Notes under the pieces: generated by a model | Database searches by the model: none | Seen by the model: only the letters and a program-made list of their open reading frames with translations | Told to the model about the DNA's origin: nothing | Shown: in pieces, positions 63,656 through 64,000 of the stretch | Numbering within the stretch: position 1 is the first letter of the stretch | Layout of the letters: each line of letters starts with the position of its first letter | Translations under genes and position numbers: made by a program | From: DATBGZ01 sp963803115 | GTDB lineage: Bacteria > Actinomycetota > Actinomycetes > Mycobacteriales > Micromonosporaceae | Assembly (NCBI GenBank): GCA_963803115.1 | Contig: CAWDLN010000015.1 | Span: forward strand, 299,746 to 363,745 | Direction: 5' to 3' | DNA length: 64,000 nt

Positions 63656-64000
63656 TTACCCCACATCCAGAGCGAGGAGGTCGTCCTCGGTCTCCCGTCG
63701 CACGATCACTCGGGCCGTGCCGTGGCCGACGGCGACCACCGGTGGTCGAGGCACGTGGTTGTAGTTGCTGGCCATGCTTCTGCAATACGCACCCGTACCA
63801 GGCACCGCAATGAGGTCTCCGGGTCGGAGGTCCGCCGGCAGGAACTCATCCTTGACCACTATGTCGCCAGCTTCGCAATGCTTTCCCACCACCCGGGCGA
63901 GCATTGGCGGCGGGCCTCGCTCGAACGGTTCGCCAGGGTGGCCGAGTAGGACGCATCGTAGAGCGCGGTCCGGATGTTGTCGCTCATGCCGCCGTCGACG
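63656..64000 (-). CDS. lysA: Diaminopimelate decarboxylase, partial and frameshifted
   Basis: The gene runs off the right edge; only about 115 C-terminal residues are visible. In one frame VDGGMSDNIRTALYDASYSA reads out of the edge; from about 63916 the rest continues in a second frame, VVGKHCEAGDIVVKDEFL, GDLIAVPGTGAYCRSMASNY and the end RPPVVAVGHGTARVIV. A single missing C at about 63905-63916 would restore EAPPPMLARVVGKHCE. CE and the GAYCRSMASNY segment are the family's active-site Cys and substrate contacts. The enzyme makes lysine from meso-diaminopimelate. hom follows 23 bases downstream. Confidence 0.85.
   Translation of the reverse strand, partial: RRRRHERQHPDRALRCVLLGHPGEPFERGPPPMLARVVGKHCEAGDIVVKDEFLPADLRPGDLIAVPGTGAYCRSMASNYNHVPRPPVVAVGHGTARVIVRRETEDDLLALDVG

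Overview
The window is high-GC DNA (roughly 65-70% by eye) with many GTG and TTG starts, 1-4 base start/stop overlaps and a typical actinobacterial housekeeping order: lysA-hom-thrC ... thrB-rho-rpmE-prfA-prmC-sua5-LMW-PTP-glyA-atp operon. NucS, a DUF222/HNH protein, a SigE-type ECF factor, DUF2550 beside atpC and an AdoCbl-dependent ethylmalonyl-CoA mutase all fit an actinomycete. The intergenic palindromes at 40300 and 61220 recall elements I associate with Micromonosporaceae. That placement is inference from memory, not a search result.

Bases 1-22.7 kb are a cell-surface polysaccharide region. It holds a flippase, an O-antigen-ligase-like polymerase, a Wzz-like protein, a membrane-anchored beta-helix protein, a deacetylase, several glycosyltransferases, a CelD-type acyltransferase, a GDP-mannose/UDP-glucose dehydrogenase, an OafA-type acyltransferase and a GT87-like mannosyltransferase. 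The least familiar parts are a protein made of two copies of a ~100-residue cysteine-rich unit (191-1213) and a flavoprotein coupled by ATGA overlap to a thioesterase/ATP-grasp fusion (16827-20098).

Bases 22.7-39 kb are mixed: a two-domain 3-hydroxybutyryl-CoA dehydrogenase (frameshifted at its linker), aldehyde dehydrogenase, an ECF sigma/beta-propeller pair, NucS, DUF222-HNH, DUF4126, ethylmalonyl-CoA mutase (meaA), an ABC exporter, a GlsB-like protein, a MurA carrying Asp instead of the catalytic Cys, and a PduO-type cobalamin adenosyltransferase. The mutase, adenosyltransferase and dehydrogenase fit the ethylmalonyl-CoA pathway.

Bases 39-64 kb are mostly minus-strand housekeeping: the F1Fo ATP synthase operon (split between atpD and atpC by a plus-strand membrane gene), glyA, translation genes, rho and the threonine/lysine genes (split between thrC and thrB by an MFS transporter and an SPFH-RHH pair).

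Two features recur. First, short tandem or direct repeats overlap stop codons at five genes. Second, at least four genes (a GT2, the dehydrogenase, hom and lysA) carry one- or two-base frameshifts in GC-rich runs. Because hom and lysA are normally indispensable, sequence error is the likelier explanation. I saw no tRNA, rRNA, CRISPR array, transposase or integrase.
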